The position numbers and the translations under genes are program-made. A stretch of DNA of 64,000 bases from Nageia nagi (lineage: Eukaryota > Pinophyta): contig JBITNC010000002.1 in assembly GCA_050084985.1 (NCBI GenBank), forward strand, positions 34,596,001 to 34,660,000, written 5' to 3'. Under the pieces are notes generated by a model that was not told the origin of the DNA, searched no databases, and worked only from the letters and a program-made list of their open reading frames with translations. Below, piece by piece: positions 45,611 to 58,166 of the stretch (position 1 is its first letter; every line of letters begins with the position of its first letter).

Positions 45611-48538
45611 ATTTGCTACATAAGAATGTAAAAATAATAAGCATTTGGTTCAATTAACAACATTATATATTAAGTTTTAACAAAGTAAGCAATACATGTT
45701 ACCTTTAATTAACTAAGACATGCTTGATTTGATTCACTAGTGCAAATATTTTATAATTCAAATAATAATCTATGTACCAAAATACATTTCTCATCTTAAG
45801 AATCGTAGATGTAGAGTGATATTGTTGAAGCTTATTTTATTATCTAAAATTAGGCCTTCACTTGCATGCCCACACAAGAGGAGCCCAAGTACTACCAATC
45901 ATCAACTAGTTCACCTTGATCAATTTTATACTTTCTCACAAGTAGTACCTACTATTTTCAAAGGTTATGATGTTTATTGGATCGATCAAATTATTAATCT
46001 TGATTAGGATTCAAGTTTTCCTTCTATGTTATCAAAATAATCCCTGAATGGATGTGCAAACATATGGTATCGCTACACACATGTTTGTCCACCTATAGGA
46101 GTTATGTCCAGACCAACAAAGGATTTAGGGGTAATTGAGAAGTACAAATTTTTCATCATTTGGATCATTGAACTTAAAGGCTCCAATCCATCTATCCTTA
46201 CCTCATGGCTTTCCAAATAAGTCATGTTGCAGAATGTACATGCGGATGTGTTCATTTTAGAGGGTTGTTCATACCAATGTTTGTATTTTTGTTTACATAA
46301 GCAAATAAATCAAAATGCGAAACATGAAGTAAAAGAGCATAAGTAAAACATCATCCATTCAAAATTTGAAACCTATGTGTCCCATGGGTTTTGTTTACCA
46401 ACCCCTAAAGGACATCTTTTACATCATTTCTAATTTTGCACAAGTCCATTCTTGCATAAAGAAGTAAATTGCATCATAACTTAAATTTTTAAGTAATAAG
46501 CATGTATTATTCACTACAAAAAAACTAAATCCTAAGCATGCACTATTAACTTAAAATATTTAAGTTCTAAGCATTTAGCTTAAAAAGTTATGTAAAAACA
46601 TTACTTAAAAGTTTAAGTACTAAGCATAAGTACTAATTATAATCATTTATTACTTTAACTTAAAAGTGTGCATCGAAGTAAGTTAAAAAAAATGCTCTTT
46701 TTAATTTAATAAATTTTAAGTAAAAAAATACATCTTTTATCTTAAAAAAATTGAAGTACTAAGCATGCACTTATTAACTTAACAAATAAGTACTAAGCAT
46801 GCATTTATCTTTTAAGTAGTAAGCTTTAACTTAAATTTTTAAGCCCTATGTATTAAATTAAGTAAAAGAAATATAAATTCCCCCCTCTTTTACTTAAAGT
46901 TCTATCCCTAAAGATATTTTATTAGTATAACTTAGTGTACTTTTTTTAATATTAAACAAGTTTACTAAGTAGCAAAAAATTTTAGAATATTTTCTACCTT
47001 TCAGCAAGTAAGCATTAAAAAAAGACCATTGTGCTCCTACTAACTCTTGGGAGAAAAAAAAATACTTTAAGCCAAATTTTAATCATAATGGAGTGTTTGG
47101 AAAGAAAAAATAAATGCCTTCTTTTTTTTAAATGATGATGACCCATCCCCTCCCTCTTATCAAGGAGTATACAATTTACATAAGAAATTAATGCAATAAA
47201 TACAAAAGGTGACTTACAAGTAAAAAAAAATTAAATGCCCTCAAAAGATATACATTTACTTCTAGATGCATTTAATGGATTGCAAATGGATTACAAGCAA
47301 CAACTAAAATTAAATGCATCCACCAAACACAAAAAGAGGGCCTCTTAAAAGAGAAAAAACATGTAAGAGACTCCAAAGGGAAAAAAAAAAGGACCTAATT
47401 AAATGTTACGGGGTGCATTGTTTTTTTTTTTGTTATGTTTATTTATTATTTTTTTTGTTGTGCACGAGTAGAGATAGAAGGAGGGAGAGCAGAGGTGGTG
47501 ATCAAAGGGGCCATGCAAAGGAAGGGAGGCATGAAATCGAGTGAGGAGCAGGAGGCATGTAGCACAAGGGAAAGGGAGATGCACAACTATGTGGGTGATC
47601 TGATAGACAACTCATTCTTCACACTTGGAAATGGCAGCTGCAAAAAGATTTTTATGTAGATTTATTGCTAAGTTTGCGAGAAAAAAATGTAGAGGTAGCT
47701 GTAGAGAGCACCGATGAGGAGCCATAGGGAAGGAGCGGAGCAAAGAGGTTGCTCAACCATAGGGAAGAAGACATGTGCTCCATAGTTACCAAGGTGATCT
47801 GCTAAAAAACCCTTATAACATTAAGATGGATGGGTTTAGGAGTGATTAGGTGAACCAAAAATAGTTTTGCTTAGCTGAACACTATGGTGGGAGTAGCATT
47901 GGCACTTGAAAATGCTTCAACACATTAACAGATTGGTAGGGTCAAGGTGAAGGCAGATTGGGTTGCTCAACAATTTTATAATAAATAAAAAAAAATTCAA
48001 TTGTATATATAATAGTTGGAATTACAAACACTAAAAAACATTTTTCATAAATAAATGTTGCCTTCTATCCCTTTTATTTGAGTAGATAAAAAAAAAAAGC
48101 TTTGTAGTATAAAATATGCCTTTATGATTTTACACAAATTTGTATACTAATCCCTTTATTTATTTTTAAAAAAATGTAGCAATATATTAAGCAATCTTTA
48201 AAAAATTGCAAGTAGCAAAAAAAATTATTTAAAAGATTGCATTACAATATATTGGTAAGTTTAAGCATTTTTGGAAAAAAAATTGTATACTATCTTCTTA
48301 AATAGTATTTGTAAAAGTATGTAACTAAAAAAGAGGTTAGTATAAAAATTTCATCATGTTGCTATTTTTGATCAAATTTGCAAAAAAAGAAAACTAACAC
48401 ATCTCACAAAATATGTTAGCATTCTTAATGAAAAAATAACCAAGAAGGAAGGAATTTATACCTTTTCTTAGTTTTACCTCTACAAAGGAGAGTAGGATGA
48501 GGAATGAAGACCTCTAAAATGAAAAGCTTCTACATCAA
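45611..48538 (-). other. 5' leader of copia C
   Basis: About 2.9 kb between gag and primer site. 45815-46260 is the block conserved with B2's leader. 46480-46860 is a degenerate relative of B2's 67-bp repeats. 47300-47760 is purine-rich on the plus strand. The remainder is AT-rich with poly-A/T runs. No gene is recognised; the frames at 47314-47659 are low-complexity. Confidence 0.65.
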
Positions 48539-48550
48539 GCTCTGATACCA
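48539..48550 (-). other. Primer-binding site of copia C
   Basis: Minus strand TGGTATCAGAGC, identical to B2's primer site, two bases inside the LTR end. Confidence 0.95.
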
Positions 48551-48552
48551 AA

Positions 48553-49051
48553 TGAAAGAATTGAACTATAACAAGAACAACTCTAAACTCTCAAGATCAC
48601 ATGAAAACTCACAATACACACCTAACAAACTCACAAAGCAATCTTACAAAAATAACACAAGATGTAAGTGATTCCTCCAATTAGGAGTACATCCACTAAC
48701 TAGATCTCTTTTCTTAACAAATATGAACTCTTCCAATCCTCTTACACTTTTCTCCTAAACACTATCCTATAGCATAACTTTATTCCACAAATTGGTGTGT
48801 AATCACAAAGAAGGAGCCTTCTATTTATAGGCCAAAATCCCTCTTTAGATCACCTTTTTATCTAATGTACAAAAGCATGACATGCCCATCCTTTTACCCA
48901 AGGGGCATGCTCATGACATGAAGTGTAGAACAAGTTACATTATCATATTCACTTAAATACTTAAGGTATCAAATGATACCCTTAACTATTAGTGAACTTA
49001 CATAGAAGATGATTACATAACCTTTACAATAATGCACTATACATTCCAACA
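48553..49051 (-). repeat. 5' LTR of copia C
   Basis: 499 bp; minus strand TGTTGGAATGTATAG ... AATTCTTTCA, TG...CA ends. The TATA-like box CTATAAATAG lies on the minus strand at 48821-48830. Its right end abuts a plus-strand copia (D) exactly inside D's integrase C-terminal coding region (…DSQHRG), as expected if C inserted into D. D's sequence left of the insertion is not present near C's other side. Confidence 0.92.
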
Positions 49052-52000
49052 ATGACAGTCAGCATAGAGGCTAAAGGCTCTACTCTCCATCCTATAGAGT
49101 AGTGTTCATATCAAAAGATGTAAATTTCAATGAACTTCCTAAATAATATGCTTCTAATTAGGATGTTGATGATCTAGATGACTCGTGAATTACACCTTAC
49201 TGGTTGAATATCGATGTAGACAAGTCACCTCAGGAGAAAAAATCTCCAATATAAAGGATAACAAGGAGCATGACCTTGAACAAATCTTATGAAAATTTAT
49301 AACAAGAATGAGCCCTCATCATTTAAAAAAACTTCAAAGCATAAGTGCTGGATAGAAGCCATGAAAGTGAAGTATGAGGCTCTTATGAAAAATGAAACTT
49401 GGAACTTAGTTCCTTATCCTAATGTGAAGAATGTGATTAGAAATAAGTGAATCTACAAGATCAAGTTCAATTCAGTTGGGGATATTGAGAAATACAAGGC
49501 AATGTTAGTGGCCAAAGGTTTTACTCAAAAATATGTAATGTCCCCAAATTTGTAAAACGTCCACTTTCTCTCCTCGTGGAGTGTATCGTTCATGGCAAAG
49601 GAGGAGAAACCAAAAATAAATTAATTTAGGAGTATTTTATTAATATTTTGCATTTATTTCTGTAACCAAGGCTAAAGAGACCCTTGAGGCACTCACCTTG
49701 GATTTTATTTAATTAATATAGCTCAATTATTTGTAATTAATATAATATTAGTCTCTCATAATGGGATGTTGCATTTATGAGCCATTGATCTTATAATTTG
49801 GTATCTCTAGGCAACCATTATGGGACGTTGGGCTTCTTGGGTCCCTAGATGATTTGATTTGTCATCTTGAGACACCAGAAGAGGGACGTTGCACTTTGGG
49901 TGATTCCAAGGTATGAGAGATCTTGTTATAAAAGGAGATGGGATGCATCATTTGGGGAGGCTGGAAGATCATTAGAGTTTATCACTTTCTGGGGGTTAGC
50001 AACTAGTGGAGTTACAGCTTTCCAGCTAGCTTAGTGGGAGAGCTTAAGCTAGTGTGGAGGAGTTCTTACCTAAGCTAGGACAGTAGCTTAATCTAGTGAA
50101 GTGGAGTTGCTAGAGTAGCTCGAGCCAGTGAGGTGGAGTTATTGGAATAGTTCAAGCTAGTGTGGTGGAACTATTCCATCCTTGATCCAAATCCAACCAG
50201 TGGGGTAGATCCAAATCCAGCCAGTGCGACCATATTCCAGATCCAGATCTAACCTACCAAATCAATGTGAGGAGGCACATCCTAGATCCAGACCAGCTGA
50301 ATCAGTGTGAGGAGGCTCGTCCAACATTAGGGAGAAGAGATTGAAGAACTTATAGGGCCATATCATCCAAATCTACTTTGTGAGGGCAAACATCCCCCTT
50401 CTTGAGCATTTGGGTATTTTTTCATGAGTATTATACTGGTCCATTTGGTATGTCCCAACTCTTGAAGAATAAAATTCATTTTTGGCTCTATTTCTTGTTC
50501 AATTTACAGATCCGATTTGAATTGAGCTAGACAAAAAAATATATAAATATATATAAATTCCTAAGTAGTGATATTTCAACTTTGGAATATTACACTTTAA
50601 CAAAAATCACATTTTGTGAGTTTTGGGGATATTACAAAATATGGTGTTGATTATGAAGAAACCTTTGCTCCCATGGCAAAGATGCTTACTATTAGAATTA
50701 TGCTTGCTCTTTCACTAGCTCAAAGATGAAAAGTTTTTCAACTTGACGTCAAGAAAGCATTTCTTAATGGTGAATTAGATGTGAAAATTTACATAAATCA
50801 ACCAGAAGGGTTTATTTTGGAAGGAAAAGAATCATTTGTGTGCAAGATAAAGAAGTCATTGTATGGACTTAAGTAAGCACCTAGAGCTTCGTACAAGAAG
50901 ATTTTAAGATACTTTGCAGACTTTGGATTCTCTAAGTGCTTCTTTCATTCTGAGCTTTATGTGCTTAATCAAGGAAAATACATGGTCTTGATTCTCCTTT
51001 ATGTGGATGATCTTCTAATAACTATAAATAATAATGAAATCATTCAAGAGTGCATATCCAAACTTAAGGTAACATTTGAAATAATTGATCTTGGTCTCTT
51101 GCACTACTACCTTGAAATGCAAGTATACCAATATAAGGATTGTACTTATCTTAGTAAATCCAAATATATATCATACATCTTGCAAAAATTTAGAATGGAG
51201 GAGTGTATACATGTTGTAATCCCAATCTCTCCTGGAATCACTATGTTCCTTAGCTCCAACTCTTAGTTGGTAGATGCTTCAGCTTATAGGCAATTAATTG
51301 GTAGTCTTCTTTAGTTGACTATTTTCAGGCTAGATATCACTTTTATAGTGAATCTGATAGCTTAATTCATGTAAAAACTTTATGTTGAGCATTTTAATGC
51401 TATTAATAAAATCTTGAGGTATGTTGCAAGGATGAAGGATCTTACTCTCAAGTATTTCAAGTTTCCCTTTTTTATTTTCTCAAGGTTCTTAGATTCTGAC
51501 TATGGGGAAGATAGAGATGATAGGAAATCAACCTTTGCATATGTATTCAATATTAGTTTAGGTGTTATCTCTTGGGCTTACAAGAAGTAGCTTTCTGCTC
51601 ACCATATAAGTTGAATACCATGCAATGTTTATTGCAATCCAGAAAGCTATTTGGCTAAAGCATCTTCTGAAAGAAATTAGGTATGAGCAAGCAAGCCCAT
51701 CTTTGATTTATTTAGATAATCAGTTAGTTATTTCTTTGGCTAAGAATCTTATGTTACATCAAAGAATAAAACATGTGAAAATCCAAACCCATTTCATCAA
51801 GGAAAAGGTTCTTGATGGTTTCATACACTTGGAGTATTGTCCATCAACCTTGAACTCTGTTGATTTGTTCACTAAGCACCTCCCTAAAGCTCAATTTAGT
51901 TCTCTTAGAGATGCTATCAGGTTGGTGAATTTTCCTTCAAAGGAGAGTGAATTCTGATTTGTGATGACAACTTCACCCCTATAGGAGGATTTTATATTGT

Positions 52001-52663
52001 ATATTATTGATTTTGTTGTACACCTTCAAGGTAAGTTCACTATGTGTGAGGAACTTATTGTATAATGTTTTGAGCAAATGATTGGCCATCCTAGCACTAT
52101 TCAGTTATCCATGTGTTAAGAACTAATGTGTCTTTTTGAATTATTTAGTTATCCATGTGTGAAGAACTTATATGTGCATTTTGTTATGCTGTATTTTGTA
52201 ATGATAATCAACACATATTTTATATACAGCAGGTGACTATGAGTATTGGCTTGACATCTTTGTGATAACTTATAGAGCACCATAAATCAGTTTGCGATGA
52301 CATTATTTGATTCATCTATCCTTGTTGATATAAGTGTGTTGCATATAACTGATCTTGTTTTTTGAGCTATTTATAACTTGCATGTTTCTTTAAGATTGTA
52401 GGTTACTTACTTCATATGTGTAGGCTCATGGAGACCCATCATGACTTCCAGTTGGATGACTACTTTATGTACATTGAAATCAGATATGGTTAATATTGTA
52501 TTGAAAAGCATTTATTAAAATGGTAAAGTAGTAAGTATCAAACTAAGATCTTTCTTACTTCATAAAGATGTAAAAATTTCTCATCTCCAATCGTATCTGT
52601 ATGGAGAAGAACCCCCTTTTTTCACTCTTTTTCACTCTATCCCAATCTTGCATTAAGGGGGAG
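49052..52663 (+). pseudogene. Copia element D, 5'-truncated pol
   Basis: Plus-strand copy of the same family. It starts inside the integrase C-end (about 49052-49190), then pre-RT and RT N-end (to 49533), is cut by a solo LTR (49534-50636), and resumes at [12 protein letters not shown] (50640). RT follows with QLDVKKAFLNGELDVK, a stop in GLK*APR, and ILLYVDDLLIT (YVDD codons 51000-51011; frame 50961-51266). RNase H ends at 51625-51957 (IYLDNQLVISLAKNLMLHQR, HFIKEKVLDGFIHLEYCPST, DLFTKHLPKAQF). Visible stops include AGA TGA AAA where B2 has TGG and AAG TAA GCA where B2 has CAA. 51960-52654 is 3' untranslated; the polypurine tract AAGGGGGAG is at 52655-52663. Confidence 0.9.
49534..50636 (+). 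repeat. Solo LTR inserted in copia D, with target duplication
   Basis: 1103 bp with TG...CA ends (TGTAATGTCCCC ... GGGGATATTACA) and a 5-bp target duplication aaata at 49529-49533 and 50637-50641. Removing the insert plus one duplicate restores the D reading KYGVDYEE. A TATA-like tataaaagga lies at about 49936-49945. The orientation call assumes that this is the promoter. The same type of ends is seen at 4799-5502. It is the product of LTR-LTR recombination after insertion. Confidence 0.92.
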
Positions 52664-53140
52664 TGTTGGAATGTATAATGCATTATTGTAAGGTTTTGTA
52701 ATATTTTTTTTTTGTAAATTCACTAAAACTTAATTGTATCACTAGATACCTTAAGTATTTAATTGAATATGATAATGTAATTTATCCTACACTCCACCTC
52801 ATGAGCATGCCCTTTAGGTAAAAAAGAGTAGCATATCATGCCTTTGTACAATGGTTAAAAGGGTGATCCAAAGAAGGATTTTGGCTTATAATTAGAAGGC
52901 CCTCTCTTTATGATCACTCACTAGTTTGTGAAGCAAAGTTATGCTCTAGGATAGTAATTAAGTGATGAACTTAGAAGGATTGTAAGAAAGTTGTATTTGT
53001 AAATAGAGTAAGATCTAGTCAGTGGATGTACTCCTAGTTGGAGGAAACATTTTATATCTTGAATCACTTTGTGAGATTGTTTATGCTTTAGAATATTGTT
53101 GAATGAGTGAGCTTTCATAAAATCTTAGGAATTTAGGAAT
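52664..53140 (+). repeat. 3' LTR of copia D (3' end lost)
   Basis: Starts TGTTGGAATGTATAATGC directly after the polypurine tract and follows the family LTR to about 53140, where similarity stops short of the usual TTCA end. A LINE fragment begins just beyond. Confidence 0.85.
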
Positions 53141-53149
53141 GAAGTGTAT

Positions 53150-53485
53150 GTGTTAGTTCCTTCGAAAAGAGGTTTGAGTCTTAATGCCAAAGCTTTAGCT
53201 ATTATCTTATAGTTAATATTGAGTAAAGAAATATGTCTTCAACTGGTAATAAGATTAGGATCTCCAAATTTTGGGATGAACTTGATATTCCCTTTATTAA
53301 TTACAACTCTCAATGAACTATCAAAAAAGCTTAGTGAAAATTAGGACCAACAACACCCCATAATTCTTTATATAATTCAAATGGGAAGTCATCTAATCCT
53401 AGAGCTTTTTCATTTTCCATGTAGGAAAGAGCAATTTTCAAATCCTCTAGAGAGAAAGGGCAATCACACTCTTCTCTTTAAGAAG
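53150..53485 (-). pseudogene. LINE (L1-type) reverse transcriptase fragment
   Basis: Minus strand, broken frames: FSLEDLKIALSYMENEKALG followed by LDDFPFELYKELWGV (about 53365-53460), then IKFIPKFGDPNLITS, a stop, and RHISLLNINYKIIAKALALR (about 53160-53300). These match the plant L1 RT pattern '..KAPG.DGF...F....W' and 'I..IPK...P.....RPISL.N..YKII.K.LA.RL'. The stop in ITS*RHISLLN falls where W is usual (TGG to TGA). The YADD active site is absent. A dead fragment. Confidence 0.8.
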
Positions 53486-53622
53486 GAGAGAGTTTATTCA
53501 TAACAACATTGCAACATTCTGAGATGGCATTTTGTCTTTCTAAGGTAAGTGATTGAGAATTAAAAAACTTACTTATATTGTTTAAAAAATATTATGGCAA
53601 CACTAGGAGGATTGGAGAGTAG

Positions 53623-53726
53623 TATTATTATTTTTCAACATGAGCTAGTGGAGCCGTGATTAGATTTGGGCATTTTTAGCCTCATGCAACTCAACCTTCC
53701 TTAGCTCATGTTGAAAAATAATAATA
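53623..53726. repeat. Perfect 25-bp inverted repeat
   Basis: tattattatttttcaacatg plus agcta at 53623-53647 is the exact reverse complement of 53702-53726, with a 54-bp loop. The arms contain the word caacatgagcta. It lies just upstream of the LINE RT fragment and could form a stable hairpin. Origin unknown. Confidence 0.9.
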
Positions 53727-53729
53727 TTG

Positions 53730-55480
53730 TGTTGAAAAGATAAGTTAAAAGGATTAACTTTGAGTTGAATTGAGGCACACGTAAGCTCTTCTCTAAGGTA
53801 ATTATTTCACTACTTGCAAATTTGGGCAAGCTTGAGCCCCAAAACTCTCAAAAATAAGATGATTTTAAACATTGCATCATTCCATCAATCGATCCAACCA
53901 ACCTTCCCGAAGGGTCTAGGGACAAGGTTATAGACTTTGTAGATATAAGCAATAGTGGCAGGGTGGTGCATCCTTGCACCTCATTGCACTTTGGGGGCCC
54001 TTTTTAGTCACCAAGTTAACACTTAACCTTAGGAGACATTTTAGCATTTCATTCTCATCTATCACTTGGTTTGGTTAGGCCTAAGGGGATCCCTACTATC
54101 TTTTGGATCATGAGTGGTTGCACGTGGATGTGGGGATACACAACATTATCAATCACTATGCCCATTGGAAAATTGGTAAATAGGGATGTTGATGAGGGTG
54201 AAATAACCTAGCTTATAGTTTTACCAGCCTACCTTACTTAAATACTTGACAAGTGAAAACTTTAGGAAAACTAAAAATATTAAAATTTATCCCACAACGT
54301 AAATCTAAAAAGATAAATGCAAAATGGTGAATAGTAAGATCATTATAATGAAAAAAATTATATAATTATATATTAATTGCATTTTGATGAGGCATTTTGT
54401 CAAATAATTCATAAGCCCTGTCAACATTTCTATTTTATTCATATCATGCAATCATTGCAATCCATGATACTAGGTCTATAGCATGCATCTTATAAAATAA
54501 TAATGAAAGATAGAAGAATATGAAAACTACTTGGAGAAAATGGATTTTGGTTAATACATAGGTTTATACTTTTTTTGTGGGAACCAAATCACACTAAAAA
54601 ACACAAAAAATCTACACATAAATGGAAAGATTGTCTTAGGTGATGAAAGGTAGGCCATGTTCTAAATTAAAGATTTTTTCTGCAAAATGTCAAGAAGAAA
54701 GAGAAGGAACAAATTGTATGCCACTGTAGGTGCCTCAAAATGAACCTTTATCTATTTAATAAATCATTTTAATCCCTTAATATACTATTATGTAAAAAAA
54801 GATTAAAAATGTATAAAAGAGGTGTAGGCCATGTATTTGACCCTTGTGGATTTTATAAGGGATCAAAATATCAAATTCATGTAAACTTGTATCATATATA
54901 AAGGCATCATTTGATGACCTATGGATCATGAATGAATCATGGGCAAATAATCATTTCAAGCTAATACAAGGATTATCAATTGAAGATAATTTGAAGGATT
55001 GCAACTTGTTTTATCTATCTACATTGCACATCTATTATTTTGTACGTTCGCATGTATATTCATAATTTGATTATTTGCTAATTCACTTATCACTACATTC
55101 TTATTTGTGTTCACATATGTAATTTCATTTATCTTACGGCATCGATAGTGTGTCAATTCTAGTATGTCGATGATGTACTTGTTCATGAATGTATGCTCTA
55201 TCTTTTGTGCATTTTATGATTAACAAAATAAATATAGAATCTAATTAAACACTATTGCATTTTTGCTACATATTATTACCATATTTCTGATATATGCTTC
55301 AATATTTACAAAGTAAGGTAATAGTGCATTAATCAACCCCATTTGCATTAATTGCATTATTTATCTACTACATTTTGATGAACCCAATTGCTTGATTTAT
55401 CTTGCCCTAAAGGCAAGATCACATTAACCCTTCTTATCAGGATCAAGCTGTCAACATTGTATATTTCTATATTTAGGATG
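53730..55480 (+). other. Probable 5' LTR/leader of gypsy element F
   Basis: No gene is recognised. A TATA-like atatataaag at about 54895-54904, followed within 600 bp by the start of gypsy gag, suggests that part of 54400-55350 is the 5' LTR. I could not fix TG/CA ends or a primer site. Confidence 0.4.
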
Positions 55481-56700
55481 CCAATGTTGTTAAGATAGAT
55501 CAACTCATAGCCACGCTTCAAGCTTTGAACATGAATATTCTAGATTTACGAAGGGAGATTATTGTGAACAATAATCCAGATTCTAGCTCAACTAATCCAG
55601 GAGGTTCATCTAATAACTCACCATCCAATCCTAATGATTATGATGGCATTTTTGTTTCACCCTTGACAGATGACATCCATAATTTTCCCCTACCACCTGA
55701 TCACAAGACCCCCAAGTTCAAGATGTTCAATGATGAATAGGATCCCAAGCAACATCTCATTAGCTTTCAGGAGGAGTGCTTATTGAAACTAGGTTCGAAT
55801 GAGAGGTTAATGGCTAAATTCTTCCCAAGGAGTTTGAAAGGTGATGCTACTCAGTGGTTCTACTCTCTGCCTAGTAAGTCTATTGATTCCTTTAAAACCT
55901 TAGTTCAAATATATATGGGTTAATACAAGCATAATATAATGAATAAGGCAATATATTGAAATTATGTGCACTTCATAAAGCAAGCAATGAAACCATAGAG
56001 AAGTATGTCTTATGCTTCAAAAAGGCATGGCAAACTACTCAAGTTAAACTATATGAATATGATATTTGTGGCATATTTCATGAATCTATTATTCCTCTAC
56101 TTTAATTGCATGCTCCTAGTGCTAAGGATGTTGGTTTTAGTACTCTAGTTCAACAATTAGTGTAAAAAGAGGAAGTTTTATTATCTATAGGAGAGCTTAA
56201 ATATACATTTAACAATTTTTTCAAAGATAATAGGAAATCATACTCCAAGAAAGAGGAGAAACCAGTTAATATGGCAAATAGACCCAAGACTCCTCCAAAG
56301 GCACAAAGATCTACTTCCTCAAAAGAGACCAACTACACATTTCCAGTTCCACCAAGAATTCTTTTGAGGAACTTAATGAATAAAGGTCTCCTACACCCAC
56401 TTGAAAAAGTTGATGATGATACCCTTTTGGCACACTTTGAGGCATATTATGCTTATCATCAATGAAAAAGGCATGCTATAAACTTTTATAAAACATTGGA
56501 AGAAACTATCATAGCCCTCATAGAATAAAGAAAGTACAAGATTGATGAACATCTTGCTAAACAAGGAGATGTTATCAATGTGGTCATAGTAGTCAAAGAG
56601 ATGTGTGCTAACTTGCGAAGAGGATGTCCACATAATATTCCAAATCCAGTTACCACTAAACAAGTAAGTGTCCCACCTGATCCTAAAGTTTATAGTATGA
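55481..56700 (+). pseudogene. Ty3-gypsy element F, gag (broken)
   Basis: Starts around MNMNILDLRREIIVNNN (55525) with an Asn/Pro/Ser-rich stretch, then FPLPPDHKTPKFKMFNDE, a stop at 55738, and DPKQHLISFQEECLL ... FPRSLKGDATQWFYSLP (about 55740-55880). The latter is the retrotransposon gag core (P..HL..F......D......F..SL.G.A..WF..L). Further gag follows in changing frames to about 56700, including 56271-56465. Multiple stops; non-functional. Confidence 0.8.
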
Positions 56701-56942
56701 TTGATTAATTAAAAAATACACTAGTAAAGATTAGTTTTTATGATCTCAGTTCTACTTCTCAAGATCATAGGGATGTTTTATATACTTTATTTAAGAATTA
56801 AATTGTTCCTACTAACATTTCAGTAGCTACATTTTCTGAGAAGCTCCAAACCATTAGGGAAAGTGACACTATCTCCTTTCACAATTCTAAAATACTTAAC
56901 CAAGAACTACTAGATTAGTATGCAACTTTATATATCATCCCT

Positions 56943-57416
56943 ATGGTAGATGAATGGGAAGTCAAAAGGGCCATGGTAGATAATGGTTCAGTTGTGAATG
57001 TGTGTTCTAACCATTTTTTGACTCAATTACAAGAAAAAAGTGTAACCATCCCCTCATTAGAAGAAGCTACTTTCAAAATTAGAGCCTATGATAGTTCTTA
57101 TAAGAAACCACAAGGCATAATTACCATCATGATTACCATAAGAGTTAGAACTATTCCAACTAAATTTCAGGTAGTTGATTCCAAGTTATCTTGTAACATG
57201 CTTTTAGGAAAACCTTGGATCTATGATATGGAAGTTGTTCCTTCTACATTACATGGTAGACTGAAATTTGAATTCCAAAGAGAAGTACATACAATCTTAG
57301 TTGATCCTAAGCCTTATGCACTGTGCAATGCTGTTGACTTTAAGGGGATGGCCTTAATTCCACCACTTTTTGAAATAGAACCCTTGGATGATCCCACACT
57401 GGGAAAATACAAATAA
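56943..57416 (+). pseudogene. Gypsy element F, aspartic protease region
   Basis: A 157-codon frame with AMVDNGSVVNVCS, the retropepsin active site (D-x-G-S type), and SCNMLLGKPWIYDM, the second conserved retropepsin segment (usually 'YN.ILGRPW'). The 'VDNGS..N' form is typical of non-chromoviral (Tat-like) plant gypsy elements; the lineage call is tentative. It is separated from gag and RT by stops. Confidence 0.8.
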
Positions 57417-58166
57417 ACAGGTGTAAATCATAGAAACAAGTATGAGCACTTACAAATAGATGATACAAACTTATTTGCATCTGTTAAAGACTTGGGATGA
57501 CCTAGAATATTAGTTGTTTTAGGCCGCCAGTGCCATGCTATTCTATATACAGGGCACCAATGCCATATATATGATGATGTTAGTGAACCTTCTAGCTCTA
57601 TTCTATCTAAAATGATGAATCAGTCTTCTGCAGATGATGTCCCTATGTCTTTCGAATCAAATAAAACATTTCCTTCTACTTTTGTTCAAAAATATATGGT
57701 TAACAATTGCAAGTAAAAGGAAGGAGGTTTAGGTAACATTAAGCAAGGCATGTCTAAATTTTCTATTTTCTAAAAACACAGCTTACTAAGATAGGTCTAG
57801 GTAGTGATGGATAGGTTAAACAAAAATGGGGTCTCATACAATTTATTAAAACATCTAATGTGATATATTATCTGATGAAAATGATGAAGATAGGATTGAT
57901 CATAGCTTTCCTCTTTCCTTTGATTGTTTCAGTACTAATGATGATTTGCTTGAATACTTGGGGGCACATTCAGAATTGCCCAAGTCTAAAAAAAATATCA
58001 TGCCTCTTATATGCTTCATAAGTATGCTTAAATTGGCTAAGAGGTTAATTTTCATGATGTGTTATAGGTTCAACCCTTAGAAGGAGCTAAGATTTTCAAT
58101 CCTACTATGGAGGATTTGCCATCATTATTACCAACAAAGAAGGATTTCACCTTCCCATAAGAAGAG

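Noticed and set aside
47314-47659. Plus-strand ORFs in the leader of copia C
   Set aside because: Purine-rich low-complexity sequence in an element transcribed from the other strand; no domain.
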